Positions 40,224 through 53,986 are shown, numbered from the stretch's first letter. The stretch is DNA of 64,000 bases from Trichoplax sp. H2 (GCA_003344405.1 NOWV01000089.1:124001-188000); one strand, 5' to 3'. Numbers and translations are program-made. Notes: generated by a model not told the origin, from the sequence alone.

Positions 40224-40871
40224 ATTGCACTTTCATCAAATTTATTTCGATTAAATTAGGAATAAAGTAAGGTAGTTCAAAGTGTAGTAGTAGAATTTTA
40301 AACAAAGTAAAGTATATAATAATTATCTTACTTAAATGCCAATTACTTTTGGTCATCCTCTAAAGTTTCAGTACACGTATACGTTACTTTCGGCAGACCT
40401 TCTTAGTTTGATAGTTTTCAAAATGCGTAGTTTTGTGATGTATGGTAGTTATTAGCAAGAGTCATCAAAGATCTAAATTAAAATATTGATCAAGTACTCG
40501 TGTAATGACATGAAGATTGTTATTTTTAATTGTCATTTAAAGTATTAATTACATATCATAAAAGAAATATTGATGCATTTATTATTATACATTGTACATC
40601 GTGTCGATAATAATTTTTGTGACGTAAGAAAAATAGCAAGATATTAGGTCAATGCACAGTTTGCAATTTCGACTGATAAAATCTCTTTTGCTAATTCCGG
40701 GATAAATGAAATTTGGGTGAGAAGATATTCAATCATGTAAACTAATGCGATGTCATCATTGCTAATCTTTACACTTGAAGCTTCAATATAGCAGTATCGC
40801 ATTTCTTGCAGTCGTGAGTTTATATTATTTGGTCAAGTCAGTTTAACCATTTATTTAACTTGGAATCAAGC
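40224..40871. other. Spacer between GPCR 1 and GPCR pseudogene
   Basis: AT-rich intergenic DNA with no gene recognised. Confidence 0.6.
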
Positions 40872-41913
40872 ATGGATTCTCTGAATAATATGACAAGTAA
40901 TGGTACGGTATTGGACATTTTCTCTATAGTTTACAGGTATTCAGCTATCGCTAGTATTGTAGTATATATCTTTGGATTCATTTTCAATGCATTTGCCCTT
41001 TACCTTTTCTTCATTGATCACCATTTGAAGACAGCACTTTATAAATTAATGGATATGTCGACCGTATCAGACACTATATCTACATTGACTTCAATAATTA
41101 GTCATTGCTTAATCGTGAATAGTAAATTAAATGTCTCCCAAGGAAAGTTATTTTGCAATGTATTCAGGCTAATCGTTTTACATCTTACCTTGTATCTATG
41201 TTTAACTTGTGCCTGATAGGAGTAGATCGTTATTTTGTAATTGTTAAGCCATTTTTAGCCATTTGCACAAAATATAAAGCCTACATCTTAAGAATAAGTG
41301 AAATTGCTATATGGTTATTAACAATATTTGTTCAATTGCTTCTATTCGATCATATGAGCGGTTGTAAAGAAGATCCTATGCTCTGCGATATACCCAATAT
41401 AACGCCTTCAGCTAAAGCTTTCATGATTACACATATAATTTCATTTGTCATTCCAACGGTTGCTCTTATCATAATATACTATAAAATTATTACTTATCAA
41501 ATGTCGTATCGACTATCTGGAACGAATATAGAAAATCTGTGGATAGAAGGACAGGTTTAAAAGAAATGGCTGATAAAGGTACTTGCTAGAATATCCTTTT
41601 CGTATATCATTACGAGTTGGCCACTTTTGCTGTTACTACTGGAGTAGCTCTAAGTGGTAAGACAATAATACAACTACGTCGAGAAAGTTCCTTCCTTTTC
41701 GCATTGATCGTATTTTCTATGATGGCAATGGTCTCCATCAATATACTTAATTCGCTAATATATTTGAAGTTTGATCAAAATATAAAAAATGGGGCATTAA
41801 TATTACTACAGCGAATGCATTTACTACAATGCAAACGCGGTCATGCTATCGAAATAATGTCCGTTGAGGACACAAACACATCTTTTTTAGAGTATCATTT
41901 CTTTCATTTCTAG
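40872..41913 (+). pseudogene. Rhodopsin-class GPCR 2, disrupted
   Basis: Homologous over its full length to the receptors on both sides, but broken. From ATG 40872 the frame runs through TM1-TM3 (KLFCNVF). Near 41180 a one-base loss shifts the frame. The DRY region (LIGVDRYFVIVKPF) and TM4-TM5 lie in the next frame, which ends at a TAA at 41558-41560, where the intact paralogues have an Ala/Arg-rich loop. A second one-base loss near 41622 in TM6 (SWPL) moves the rest (ALSGKTIIQLRR, NSLIYLKFDQNI) into a third frame. NPxxY has become NSLIY. Neighbouring paralogues are intronless, so splicing is an unlikely explanation. Sequencing error could account for one lesion but hardly three. Confidence 0.85.
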
Positions 41914-42366
41914 TGAAATCTTTAGCGTACGGTTGCTTTGTATGTGTTCCGTAGAAAATTGGAATATAGTTTTGATAATGATTTTAATCAAAGCGGATTC
42001 TTATGATTATATGCACTAATATTAATATAATAAGCAGTTTAGCGTAGAAATTTGCCTTTAATGTCCACTTCGTTTGTATTTTAACGATTTTTATTCTGAA
42101 TTTGCTATATGGTATTTTATAGCTGTATAGTATACTCTTAATGTGCTTCGAATAAGAATATTTGAATATTCATAATTTTGAACAACCTTGTTTACATATT
42201 AATTTGCTCGATTCAACCCATGTTTTACATGCTGATGTTTAATATTCTCTCAAGTCTTGATAAATCTGAGAAACATTTATCATTAGCAAAAAATTTACGT
42301 TTCCATACATTAACTTTTACCATAGAGTCAACTTATGCTATTTTTAATTTATTGAACGTGGGTTCA
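41914..42366. other. Spacer after GPCR pseudogene
   Basis: AT-rich intergenic DNA. A 63-codon open frame at 42178 has no ATG-based or family support. Nothing assigned. Confidence 0.5.
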
Positions 42367-43900
42367 TGACGTTACTTTATTAGATGAGATAATTTTTCCG
42401 TGTAAGACAGAGTATAGTACTCTGTTTGTACCATGTCTTGTGAAATGCCTGGTATTTACAGAATCATTTTTACTTATTATGCGTATATTTGTCAAAATGA
42501 TATTAATAACAGAAACAATAAATACCCTCTGATGGTAGTAATTCGTCGTTATTCTATTCTTTACTTGAGGTTCATTATTGCCCATACCACTACTTATTAG
42601 TTTACTATTCATTCATTAACTTATCAAGCTAAATTGATATTTTGTTTTCTTTCGAATAAAACTTCTTTACTTACAATACTTGCTTATTACTATCACTTAA
42701 ATATCTCGTTCGCTCTTAAGTTCTGGAAGGTAAGAAATATCTTAGTGCTACTCAGACTACTAATGTTTTAAGATAACTACCGTACTATGACCACGGCCGC
42801 AATGGCTGTCACACTATTGAATACGCATTGAATAAGCATATTATGGCTCAATTCAAAGTCATAAACAATAATAATATTCAATTGACAAATGAGGATTGTT
42901 GTCTACAACACGGCAATCTCTAATACTATTTTTAATCACACGACAGTATATCATTACAGTTATTCTACTATCGCAAATTACTACTAGTAATATGCAAGGA
43001 GCATCAAACTCCGTAACAATCCCCACACTTAAAGATAACCTAGGGGTAGGGTATATTTTTTTCTAATTAAACTAGCCTTGGTAAAGCATCGGCTGTTGTG
43101 TTCTTTGCTCCAGGTCGATGCTTAATACTAAATTTATATTGGTCCACGGCCAGGGCCCATTGCATCAACTGATAGACTTTTACTATAGCATTAGTTCATC
43201 TTATTCATAATTACTAGAATTAAAGTACATCATGTTACTTCATTATTCCAATGAGACGATCTTTTCACGTACTGCAATACCAGTACTCTGCTTATACCAT
43301 GTCCTGTGAAGTCTTTAAAATTTATAGAGTAACTTTCACTTATTATGTATGCATTCATTATGTTGCTGCATTGAAGATGATATATAAATAATGAAAATAA
43401 TAAATACATCCTGATAGTAATAGTTCGTCGTTATTCTCTTCTTTACTTGAGGTTCATTATTGCCCCTTCGGACACCTATCAATATGTTGATAATTCATTA
43501 GCTTATCAAGCTAATTGAATTTTTGTATTCTCTTTAACTTTTAAAATACTTACCATATAGGGTTTACTTCCATCATTTACACATCTCGCTGGTAAGTAAA
43601 TAAGATTTAAGGGAAGAAATATATCCTAGTTTTACTCGAACTACTACTATTTCAAGGTAACTACATATCATGACTACAGCTATGATGGCTACCACACTAT
43701 TAAGGACATAGCTTTGCGAGTAAACACTATATAAGATATTATTCAATGGTGAGAGTTAAATATGGAACACATATCACTAGATTGTGAATATTAACTTGTG
43801 CAACGTGCATTCGTAGAAAATAATCGTAGTAACTGTGGTTACATTAAGATCAATCACAATCGCTTGTGATGATATTTTATGGATTAGCAAACTAATTTAA
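42367..43900 (-). mobile_element. Decayed Ty3/gypsy-type LTR retrotransposon, internally deleted
   Basis: Two similar segments, about 42367-42820 and 43233-43715, lie in direct orientation like LTRs (shared GTTACTT, ACCATGTC, TGTGAA, CTTTACTTGAGGTTCATTAT). Between them the minus strand encodes the end of a retroelement RNase H (43067-43183): MQWALAVDQYKF and HRPGAKNTTADALPRL, matching the gypsy HRPG-x-N-x-ADALSR signature, then a stop. Downstream lie GTGTGGGGAT (43019-43028), a plausible polypurine-tract remnant, and TGTTACGG (43018-43011), a typical LTR start. The 3' LTR is then about 42367-43018. The outer edge of the 5' LTR is not clear. Reverse transcriptase core and integrase are missing. 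Confidence 0.6.
43067..43183 (-). pseudogene. Retroelement RNase H C-terminal fragment
   Basis: About 38 codons of the terminal RNase H segment of a Ty3/gypsy polyprotein (HRPGAKNTTADAL), ending at TAA 43067-43069. It is the only coding remnant of the element around it. Confidence 0.8.
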
Positions 43901-46900
43901 GTTTCACTGTATCTGTAGCTTGCAACTGCTGATGGAAAAAATGTGTTACAGTAAGCTTGCCTGTCCTACGTATCTTAAAAATATTTGTAATCTAGAGCTT
44001 ATAATGAACATATGTTTTTTAATGGCCAATTATTGATAAGTTAGAATATCAAACAGCTCATACTCTAATGTTAGATTAAACTAGGGAGAAACATGGTAGA
44101 GTACGTAATCTTACTAAAAATTTCAGGCAAATCTATCACGAGCAAGGTTAAACCATGAATAGGCTTTGAAAATGTAGCCAGTTTAGTTGAAGAATTTATT
44201 TCACTTTTTTTTCACTAACCAATTACATGATACATGGCATCAAAATTATTCCATTAGTTCGCTAAAAGTATGGCTAATCCTTTAAATTTATTATCTTAGC
44301 ATTAAAGTAGCTAAAATGTTAGGAAATCTTTAATAAAATGCCAGTATATTCGTAACTTTATCATCATAAAAAATTCTATCTAATTTAGAATTAATTCTTT
44401 CAGTTTCTCATATCAATAAGGCGAAGATTGAATTTCTGTCAAACTGGTCTGTAATGACAACCTTGAATTACCAATTTCTATATTAGGAGTTATTTATTCA
44501 TCTAAGTTACAGCTACCATTAAATCTGCAGCTATAACATAATTGCAGTTTGCTATTAGCTCGATGCAGTCATTTCAACATAATGTAAAAGTAATCTATAA
44601 TATACTGGTTGTGGTAATTTACCTTGACATATTTTGGCGATTGTTGCAGTTTACACTCTAAGTACAGCATGCTACCGTTAAAGTGATATAAAATACTGTG
44701 AAGGACAGATTAATAATTTAATCAGTTTAATAGATTATTTACTACTTAAGATTAACTACGGTACTTATAGTAAGAATCATCGTGATTATAATCATGATGC
44801 AAAAAATCGCAAGTTAATTTCTTACTGATATTCTTACATGATAGTAAAAACTAGTTGAGTGCAGTCTGAACCATATAAATATACAAGAAATCTAATTGAA
44901 CGTACAGTAATACGAAGTATTTATTGTTTAGTGGTAAATAATACGAGGTAACATAAACAGGCTGATAAAACTTTCTACAACATCACATATATTTTTGAAG
45001 ATTGTCTATCTAATTTACCGACATGGTGATGTTACTCACGTATATTATGTATTTTATGTGTTCCCGATTTTAAGATCATAAGCGGAAGTCTTATAAATCG
45101 CATTTTATTCATTGCGATTTTTAAGACCTAACAACTATACGAATTAACATATACATTAGCTTACTGTAAGAGTACAAAAGATGAATTATATAATTACGTT
45201 GTCGACCAGTAAACATTATAAAAACGATGAAATTCATTTATAAGCCTTAATGTGCCGATTAAATACCATAGAATTTGTAGATGTTATTATAGGTGGAAGG
45301 TGTCAAAAATTTATAGAATAGGTGTAAGTCTATGAAAGCAAACAGTAGCTACATATGATATTTTTATACTGTGTGCACGTAGATCGTTTCGATGTTGTGA
45401 TTAAAATACTAAGATAGTGTACAGTAACTGATAGCTGCTATGTTATTGAAGAAAGCTGTTCCTTTTAAATTTAATTCTATGCTACAAGATGATCGAAATT
45501 ATCGGCTGAAAATACATTATCTATAGGCGTAGCGGTCGATTTTTTTTATTTGAAATATAGTTCGCGTAATAATCAGGCATAGATTACGCAGTGATAGGTA
45601 TTCCGTAAAAGATACATGAAGCACCTTATAAATATTTGTAATGCACCGCAAAGAAGTCAAAAGACAAAGAAATTATATAGAAATTGTACTGATGTTGAAT
45701 ACTCGGCTGCTCAGTGTTTGCTGAGTAATTCTAATTTCTTTAACAATTTCGTAGGTAGGTCAAAGAAGTGTTGACGGTTCTTTTTGTTTTTAGTAATTTT
45801 AGTATTAATTGTTACGCGTACACTACGCTTCTCTTTCCGCACTTTTATTGCTTATTGTGTTGGCTAGAAGAAGGAGACGTCAAAATTCTAATCCAAAAAT
45901 TATTAATAAAAAAATCCACACCTTTACTGATCTTGCAAACTGTTCTATTTTCGATATGAATTTGATTAAAGCACAAAGAGTTTTATATTATACATCCAGT
46001 ACAGTAATGACGGCAATCATCCGATGCCTTAAAAAAAAGAAAAGCAGGTAGTCAATTCAGTTACAGACCTATTTGCATTGCACCTTTAATTTTGTCTTCG
46101 ATATCAATGAATTTATCATAACTGCTCTATCAGTAGGCTGAAAATTAAATTGAAATTGTGAACAGCTTAGAATAAAACTAATATTGTGGTTCACAACGGA
46201 ATAAGTAATGAATTGCCTCAGCTATTTGGTAATCATAAGTTTGTAATAAGTTTGTTTTTCATTACTGATCAAGAAGGTGATGTTTTAAACTTTATTTTCT
46301 GAAAGATTTTGTTTTAAGGGTTATGCTATATGAATATGTATTCAATCGTGCTTGGTTTCGATCTTAGGCTAATCCTCTGATTCTGAAAGAAAATGCAAAA
46401 TTAAGGTTTGCATCTAAAAATTTCTTGTGATCGAAGTTAACGATTATTTTATCGAAAAAGAATTTACGATTCACTTTAAATATATAGTACTACTTGATTC
46501 ACAGTACTATGTTCATCTAATATCCTGATATTTTCACAGATTAAGAAATATTGTAATCCATTTTTCTTTCAAACAAAATCGGATAAATTATTATGTTTGT
46601 TGTTTATATGAATATTTTATAATTAAAAAATTAATAATAGTTATCTAAGTTAAATTGTTTTAGACTTTATTCACTATATTAATCGTTCTATGGCGAAATT
46701 TCAAATTGTGTTAAATGAAATTCATAGCTAAGTTCTTTTTATGACAAGGTGAAAAGCATCCTCATATATTAATAATATGTAGGCATAGCATAAGCGATAA
46801 AATTTGTAGAGATTTCATTACTTGATCTATATGGTTGTTATTTTTATAAAATTTCAAATTCAACAAGATTAATATTTAGCATTTAGCTACTATGAAATGA

Positions 46901-47890
46901 ATTTCTAGCTGTTGCTATTAGTGATGCTTCAATGAAAATAAATCAAAATCAAAATAGGACAATATCAATCAGAAGAAGGAAGCAGTTGGTATTTAAATAG
47001 CCTTGTGGAATCATTTTGTCTTTCCTTTAATTTATGCTAACAATTTGTCAAATTTTTTACAATGGCATTCTACGATTCATTGTTATAATTTCTTATTCAC
47101 TCATTCTATAAGGTACTGATTTTAACTGAGCTAAATTTTTTACTCCATTACCTTCCCATTGTACTTCGATAGAATAATTGATTCCACTAATGCATTTAAT
47201 CTAGAGTGCAAACAATCTGAATTTTAATTTACTCCTGTTATCATATCGAGGGTTAAATTAAAAACATGTAACAAGCTTAATGGAAAACTTCAGCATAGGT
47301 TAAATGGTTATTATATGGCTTCCATCTTTGGATAAATAACGTACAGTATCTCGATTATAAAGAATATCGAAACTGTGTAAGATTGGTCGTTTTCGACTTT
47401 AAAATCTTTTTGAAGGAAAAACGATTATAGCTAGCTTATTATTGCTTCGGCAGTTGGTAATAATCCCATCGCCTTTTAAAATTAATCTTCAAATTTAAAT
47501 TGTACAAGGCTAATAGGGCTTGAAATTTATCTTTATATCAAAATTGGACTAAGCTACAGAAACCTGAAATTTGCCTTTACATGTATCTTGTTTCGGCTAT
47601 AGAAAATGTTGCTGCAATTAATTTCTTATGCAAATAATATACTGATTTGAATAGTTAATATCGACTGATTAAAAGCTTGTTGGTTACGGAATTATTTTTA
47701 AACTTGATTCAAGTGCTGAAATTTCGTTACTGTTATGCTGCTAATGGATACGACCTTATGAACTTATCAATGTTATACGCAGCTATTCGTATCAAATTTT
47801 GATAATATCTTAATAATTACTTAAAACATCACAGTCAAGGAATAAGTTTGTATCAATTCTTTGTTTCAGAAACTGTTAAAATTACATTAG
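43901..47890. other. AT-rich intergenic region, GPCR 3 upstream
   Basis: No conserved coding segment recognised in 4 kb. Overlapping short open frames at 45768-46051 contain a hydrophobic stretch followed by poly-basic residues, but match nothing and have no supported start or gene structure. Confidence 0.5.
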
Positions 47891-47926
47891 ATGTTAAATT
47901 TATCTAGACGAGATCGAAAATATGAT

Positions 47927-48943
47927 ATGAATAACTCTGCAAATAATGATACACCCGTAATAACTATATTTGCAATTTATCAATTTGCATCTGCTATTGC
48001 TATTCCAATATTTATCATTGGATTATTGCTTAATCTGTTTATGTTGTATATTTTCCTGGTCGATCGGCATTTTAAGACGACCACCTATACATTGATAGGT
48101 ATATCAGTCGTATCAGATACTATATCAGTGTGCTCTATGTTAGTTGGTGTTTGCTTTATTAGTGATAGTAAGCTAGATTTTATTCGAGGACAATTGTTTT
48201 GTCGCTTAACATTAATAATCATTTTCGCATCGTTCTTCGTATCAATGATGAATCTGTGCCTAATAGGAATAGATCGCTATTATTCAATTGTTAAACCCTT
48301 CTCAACGAAATATAAGCTCCGTAAACCTTACATCATAGGAATAGCGGAATTTTTTTTTTGGCTACTAGCTATAGTAATTCATTTACCGTTGTACAAGTAC
48401 GTATCAGTTTATCCACAAGATCCCTTATTATGCGATTTTCTAGTTATAACACCCTCAATATCGTCTTATTTAATAACGCACGCTGTAATTTCATTTGTAA
48501 TACCTTCGATTATTTTAGGTGTTGTATACGGTAAAATTGTTATATATCAAAAGTCTTACCGAAGACCAGGAAACGCTATCGATGGCCGACAGATAGAGAA
48601 GCAGTCGAGAATGAAACGAATAATAAAAGTATTAATTAGTATTTCGGTCTGCTATATCGCTTTGAGTTGGCCATTTTTTGCTTCCACCGTAGGAATGGCT
48701 ATAACTAGTAAATCACTAATGGATTTACGTCAAGAAAGCTCTGCCCTTTTATTATTGGCTTATTTCTCTGTAATTATAACTTTATCAATTACAATTTTAA
48801 ATCCGCTCATTTACTTAAAATTCGATAACAATATACGGAAAAGATCACTGTTCTTACTTAATAAAATGAAACCAAGGCGATGTAGAGGACGCAGTCGCAT
48901 TAACCCAACCGAGTCATTTAGAAATGCATATAGAGTTAATTAA
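47927..48943 (+). CDS. Rhodopsin-class (class A) G-protein-coupled receptor 3
   Basis: Intronless paralogue of the receptor at 39222. I chose ATG 47927 (MNNSANNDTP, 338 residues) because it aligns with MNNSASNMTS of receptor 1; an upstream in-frame ATG at 47891 would add 12 residues (MLNLSRRDRKYD). Same landmarks at the same positions: Cys92 (GQLFCRL), DRY 116-118 (IGIDRYY), extracellular Cys169 (QDPLLCDF), basic intracellular loop 3 (KQSRMKRIIK), LSWPFF in TM6, NPLIYLKFD in TM7, and a basic Arg-rich tail (KPRRCRGRSR). All expected sites are intact, so it should be a functional receptor; ligand and G protein are unknown. It is separated from its siblings by about 6 kb including a dead LTR element. 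Confidence 0.9.
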   Translation: MNNSANNDTPVITIFAIYQFASAIAIPIFIIGLLLNLFMLYIFLVDRHFKTTTYTLIGISVVSDTISVCSMLVGVCFISDSKLDFIRGQLFCRLTLIIIFASFFVSMMNLCLIGIDRYYSIVKPFSTKYKLRKPYIIGIAEFFFWLLAIVIHLPLYKYVSVYPQDPLLCDFLVITPSISSYLITHAVISFVIPSIILGVVYGKIVIYQKSYRRPGNAIDGRQIEKQSRMKRIIKVLISISVCYIALSWPFFASTVGMAITSKSLMDLRQESSALLLLAYFSVIITLSITILNPLIYLKFDNNIRKRSLFLLNKMKPRRCRGRSRINPTESFRNAYRVN

Positions 48944-51900
48944 ATTACAATTTTATTAATTTCTATTAGTTTAATTTGATAATTTTATTGGTCCTCATAT
49001 AATATTAGTGAGTTTGTTTCAGCGTTAATTATTCGACAGTGAATGCTGACTTGAATTTCTTTATAAGGTTTTTTCTTTAACTGTATTATCGGGAATATTG
49101 TATTTCTTTGAACGTTCGCCTAAATGTTTACATCCATTAAATGGTTATTGGGAAATGCTTTGGTTTATCTAACATAGAGTCTGCAAGAGTCTGTAATTTT
49201 TGGCGCTGAAAATGATTGCCTATGGCATTACTATTTAAACTATAGGCTAAGAAATTTACTTTTATCTACTTTTACTTAAACTTGTAACATAGCTACTAAG
49301 ATTATTAACAGAAGCTATTATTCTGTGAGCTTTAAGAAGTTACTATGAAGCAAAAATTACTTTGATCTCTTGTTCACGAAGTAGAAACATTAAATGGTTC
49401 AAAATACATGCTCCTACAATTAAATGTAATGATTTATTCCATGCGATATTTTTCAAATATTAGAATAGATGAAACTCAGCGGTAATTATTTACCGAATGG
49501 GAAGTAATAGCCTATGTTACCGCAACTATTTTATTTTTCAGTTGATCGTTTAGAAAATCAAGCGAAATGGTTTAGACATTTAATATGGCAACCGATTAAG
49601 TTTACTATCATCCAAAAGACAGTAATGCAAAGAAAATTTCAACCTTGAAATGGTTGGACTTACTGTTGTGTTCGTAATGTAGGTCTAGCAAGCTAGAAAT
49701 TTAATATCGCTATTTACGTATTATTTTGATCAACATCATGCCGCTCTTGAAATGATAACGTACATGAAAGAATTCTCTATTTCAAAATATGATATAACGG
49801 TAATGGAAAGGTCACACAAATTAATATTACATCGTGCCCCTAATCCAAAATGTTATGCCAATCACTGGGTTGTGTACTGTTTGAATGATCAATATCAAAT
49901 GCAGGGATAAAACAATTCGAAGATCAATCTGGTACTTATTTTTATTTTCTGCAATTTCCTTTAAATATTTAATACTATTTTAAAATTGCTGCCTACGCAG
50001 CCTTTTAATCACATCAAAACTTATGGAGTGATTTCGCTATTTTGGATCAGCGTTGTTCAGTAATTAATCTCATGACTTAATTTATTGCCTATGGTTACTC
50101 TCTATCGCAATTCGTAAAGGAAATTAATATCCAGAAAAAAGTGAATTTATATCATACATCATCGACGTCAATGTAGTATAGAAACTTAATTTCGTGTGCT
50201 GTTTCTTCATAAATTAAATAATCATCATATCCACTCCGACGTTAAAGGATTCTAATTTGTATTTCGTTTGAGGGTTTTATTTATCTATGAATACTTTGCT
50301 TATTAAACTGATTAGCGAGTAATTTTGAATTTGCAATGTGCATTGTCTATAAAGTAGAATACTAAGAACTTTCAGTAATTATGATACTTGAATTACGATA
50401 ATATTAATCTTAGAGGGCTTTGATGCCATTGATATCCTATTACGATATACATGATATTTTCGTAATTTTAAGAATATAAGTGATATGGCATCTAAACTAT
50501 AGCGTAATGACATAAAACAATAATACTATAAAAATTATTTGTACTAATTTCACACATTAAATTTATTCTATTAGGTATGTTTATCTTAAAGTCAACATTA
50601 GAGCAAAGTTATGAGATAGAGTGATATACTGGTTTCAATACAGCACATGCTTGGAGTTAGATTAAGCTATATAATACTATAGATGAAAACAGAAACAATA
50701 CTAATAAATTCGTATGTCACGGACTACTCTCCTGACAAGGGATAAAGTATAGTATTTTGTTCCTCTAAGTTGCTACTGTCAACTACTATTTTAGTTTCGG
50801 CCTAGAACTTCCCTTCTAGACTGTAGTTTCGCAAATAAGCTTCACAACGTGGAGCTACTTTTACTTTATTTCAACTAATTCGAGCAATACGATGCACTCG
50901 TAAAAGACTACAGAAATCATCTACTAACGAGCAATATTCGTAGTCACAAGTCAAATCATAAAAGTTTAGTTGACCTAATTTACATAGATAAAACTATAGA
51001 GAAAAACACCTTTCTTTGTTCAAGAATAGATAAGAGAAAGATATAAGGAGTCTCGAATTCCGTTAACAGACTCCCCACACAGTTCATTAAGATTAAACAT
51101 ACTAAGTGGTCTAACCGGCACGGAAAATAAGTAAATGACTCATTAGTGTAACATAATAGGAATGCCAGTTATTCGGCTTACAGTGCAAGGCTAAGAAAAG
51201 AACACACGAAACAATATACATTTATACTACTATAGGACTCCAATTGAGTCATAAACGAAAGAATAAATGATATAGAATTAATAATAAGTATGGAAATATA
51301 CCAAAACACAAATACTTAATTTATACGTATCATTCACGGTGTAGTTGCACCGTGACATCATAGTATACGGCACTGTGTGCTTGTGCACAAATTCCTGTCG
51401 TACCGATATTTTAGTGGGATGAAATTGCAATTCGGCTTTATAACGTATGCTGATCTTGCTATTACCTGTACATCTTTTTAATTAAGTTAAGATTAATTTT
51501 ATCTTGCAAATAGATGCATGTTAGCGAATGTAAGACAAATTTAATCGGTAAAGAAATGTAGCAGTCTTTTCCAACTTAATCCTATCGCTGCCGAGCATTA
51601 TTATTCCTTTAATCAATATAAACAAATTTAGTGCTTCAAATAAGCAGAATTTTTTATAATCAACTCTATTTTAAAGTTTATTTTAGCAGTAATAAATCAA
51701 TATTTAAGCTTAAAGTGGCCTATTTATGCCTATGCATATTTGATACCATTAATTGCAGTGATCTCTAAAATGTTGTTTTTTTCGTATTTCGCTAAAAGCT
51801 GTCTTTAATCGTTCATACTAGCATTAGGATAATTCTAACGATACTAGAATATGAGAAAATTTAATGTCTGATTAAATATTTGCTACCGGTTTTCTTGTAG

Positions 51901-53980
51901 GATAACGTCAATTACCTCTGAAAGCTTTAAGACTGCAGCAAATTCTGTCCAATCTTCGCCGATAGAATTTGCGATCCAATAGAAAGAAATTATGAGATCT
52001 AAGATACGAATAGATTGATTTGGAGTAACAAGCGAATTGGAGGTAATCGTTATCAATTTAGAAAGCTATTTACTGTATTGTTCTAAATGCTTCTTTTCGA
52101 TCAGACTATGAAATAAGCCAGCATATAATTGCATTTATAGTACCATGGAGTGACTAATTATACAACCGTACCGTAGATACAATATTTGTATGAGAGCTGA
52201 TTTCGGTATAAGTTAATTAGGTAATATTGTAATTGTCTTAAGGAGGTAAAATTTAGTACTTTTAGATATTTATATAATAAAACCATTTACTATGAGAAAC
52301 AGAACATAATAAATTGGACTATTGTACATTACAGCTGAGCTTCATTGAATCATTTTGATACTGATAGCAATAAAATCGGTAGCTGGCTCTATTATTTCAT
52401 AATATTATGAGGCAGACTATATGATTTTCATTGGTTTTAATATTAGCAGTACTGTACTCCGCATTTGATTAGCTGTGGTTTGGTAGCAAAGTCAAGATTG
52501 CGTTAAGACTATGATTATGCTATAAAAATAGATATTTTATGTAGAATTTAACAACTATATTTAACGGACACAATTAGACGGTTGGAAGTTTATCGTTTAC
52601 TTGATTGCTATCATGTATTGTGTGATTTTTGCTGTTGATCTAACAATGGAAAGTGAGCAGTTGCTGTTATTAAATTGACCAAAGGGGAGGATTGTCAGCT
52701 AATGTGCATGTGCAAATGAATTACAATTGAATTAAATTATACTGTCCAATACTGTGAATGTGAAATGCTGTCTGTGAAACATTGCACGTTATTGGTATAG
52801 AAGTGGGTATTTCTATTGGTTTTCCTATAAATTTAAAAAGAAAATATAGAATTCATTTCTAGCTAATAGATATCAGTCAAGTATTAATAGATAGTAATTG
52901 CGCATGACTTTGTTAATGGGATCTTAGTATTGCCGGAATGCAGATATAACTTACCACAACTGAATGTATCGAATGATATACTTTCTGCCTTTGAAAGAAG
53001 TACAAATAATCGTAGCTCAATTCAGTAATAATAATATAGATCAAAGATAAAAAATATTAATTTAGCGGTATTTATTTTTATCCCTCTCTTACATTACGTA
53101 TAAATTTTAAGGATACTAAAATGATATTGACTGTAAATCATATTCAAAATTTATGTACAATGAATACATCAATAAGTGAAAATACACTATTACTTATACG
53201 CGATAGCACATATCAGGTAAGGAATCTTGGAAACTTTATTTATTACACGATCGTATTCGGAATCCACGTAATTTGGTGTTTAGAAAGATAAGCGTAACCG
53301 CAGTTACTATATAAGTTATGGGCATTTCGGCTATTACCGAACTTCAAAATCTTATCCTTATCTATAATTATTTGTGAACAATGATAATGTATTGCTACGC
53401 ACAAAACTAATAATAAGGCACCATCTCGATGTCTATTCATAATCTTGCGATATTACAGCAAGAGATTTGTACGGAATAAAGAATAAACATCAATACTATT
53501 ATAAAAGTTTTGAAAGTCTTTAATCTATGTGTATGTTTCAGCCACGCGTTAACCTTGATTTTCCGGTTCGGTTTTGCATTTTTGCTTTATTCTCTACTCT
53601 GGGTCTTAATGGACAGGAAATAATTATAAGCACCGTCATTAGAACATCTTGCAGTAATTACAGGTACGAGTATAACTCCTATTCGATGATTAAAATCTAA
53701 ATCTGAACCTGGAGTGCACGAGCCTTTAAGTTCATTTTGTAATTCTGTTACAGGCAAATTCAGTATTTTTTTCTGGAATATTCATGTACGAATTTTCGAA
53801 TTATAAACTATTTAATAATAGAGTCTATGTCAATGTTATTGCCTAACTCTTAATGTTAGTGTAAAAAGTAATCCTTCAAAATAGAAGTATAGCTGATACC
53901 GTACTGAATAATGTTAGTATGTAGAAGGTATATGTGCTCTCGCTATTAATTACAATTTCGATGCTAGAAAGATATTACAC
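48944..53980. other. AT-rich intergenic region
   Basis: 5 kb without a recognisable gene. Contains a possible solo LTR at 50715-51068. A 65-codon minus-strand frame at 53243-53440 has a hydrophobic N-terminus but no other support. Confidence 0.55.
50715..51068 (-). mobile_element. Possible LTR (solo or 3' end) of a gypsy-type element
   Basis: A 354-bp segment bounded by TGTCACGG and CCGTTAACA (imperfect inverted ends, TG...CA). It is followed outside by GACTCCCCACAC, which on the minus strand reads GTGTGGGGAGTC, like the polypurine-tract remnant next to the LTR element at 43 kb. No clear target duplication; internal similarity to the 43-kb LTR is weak. Confidence 0.35.
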
Positions 53981-53986
53981 TGTCAG

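Noticed and set aside
45768-46051. Two overlapping open frames with a hydrophobic stretch followed by poly-Arg
   Set aside because: One starts at a non-ATG codon and neither matches anything. The hydrophobic stretch comes from T-rich DNA.
53243-53440. 65-codon minus-strand frame with a hydrophobic N-terminus like a signal peptide
   Set aside because: No mature peptide motifs, no homologue recognised. Too little to call a gene.
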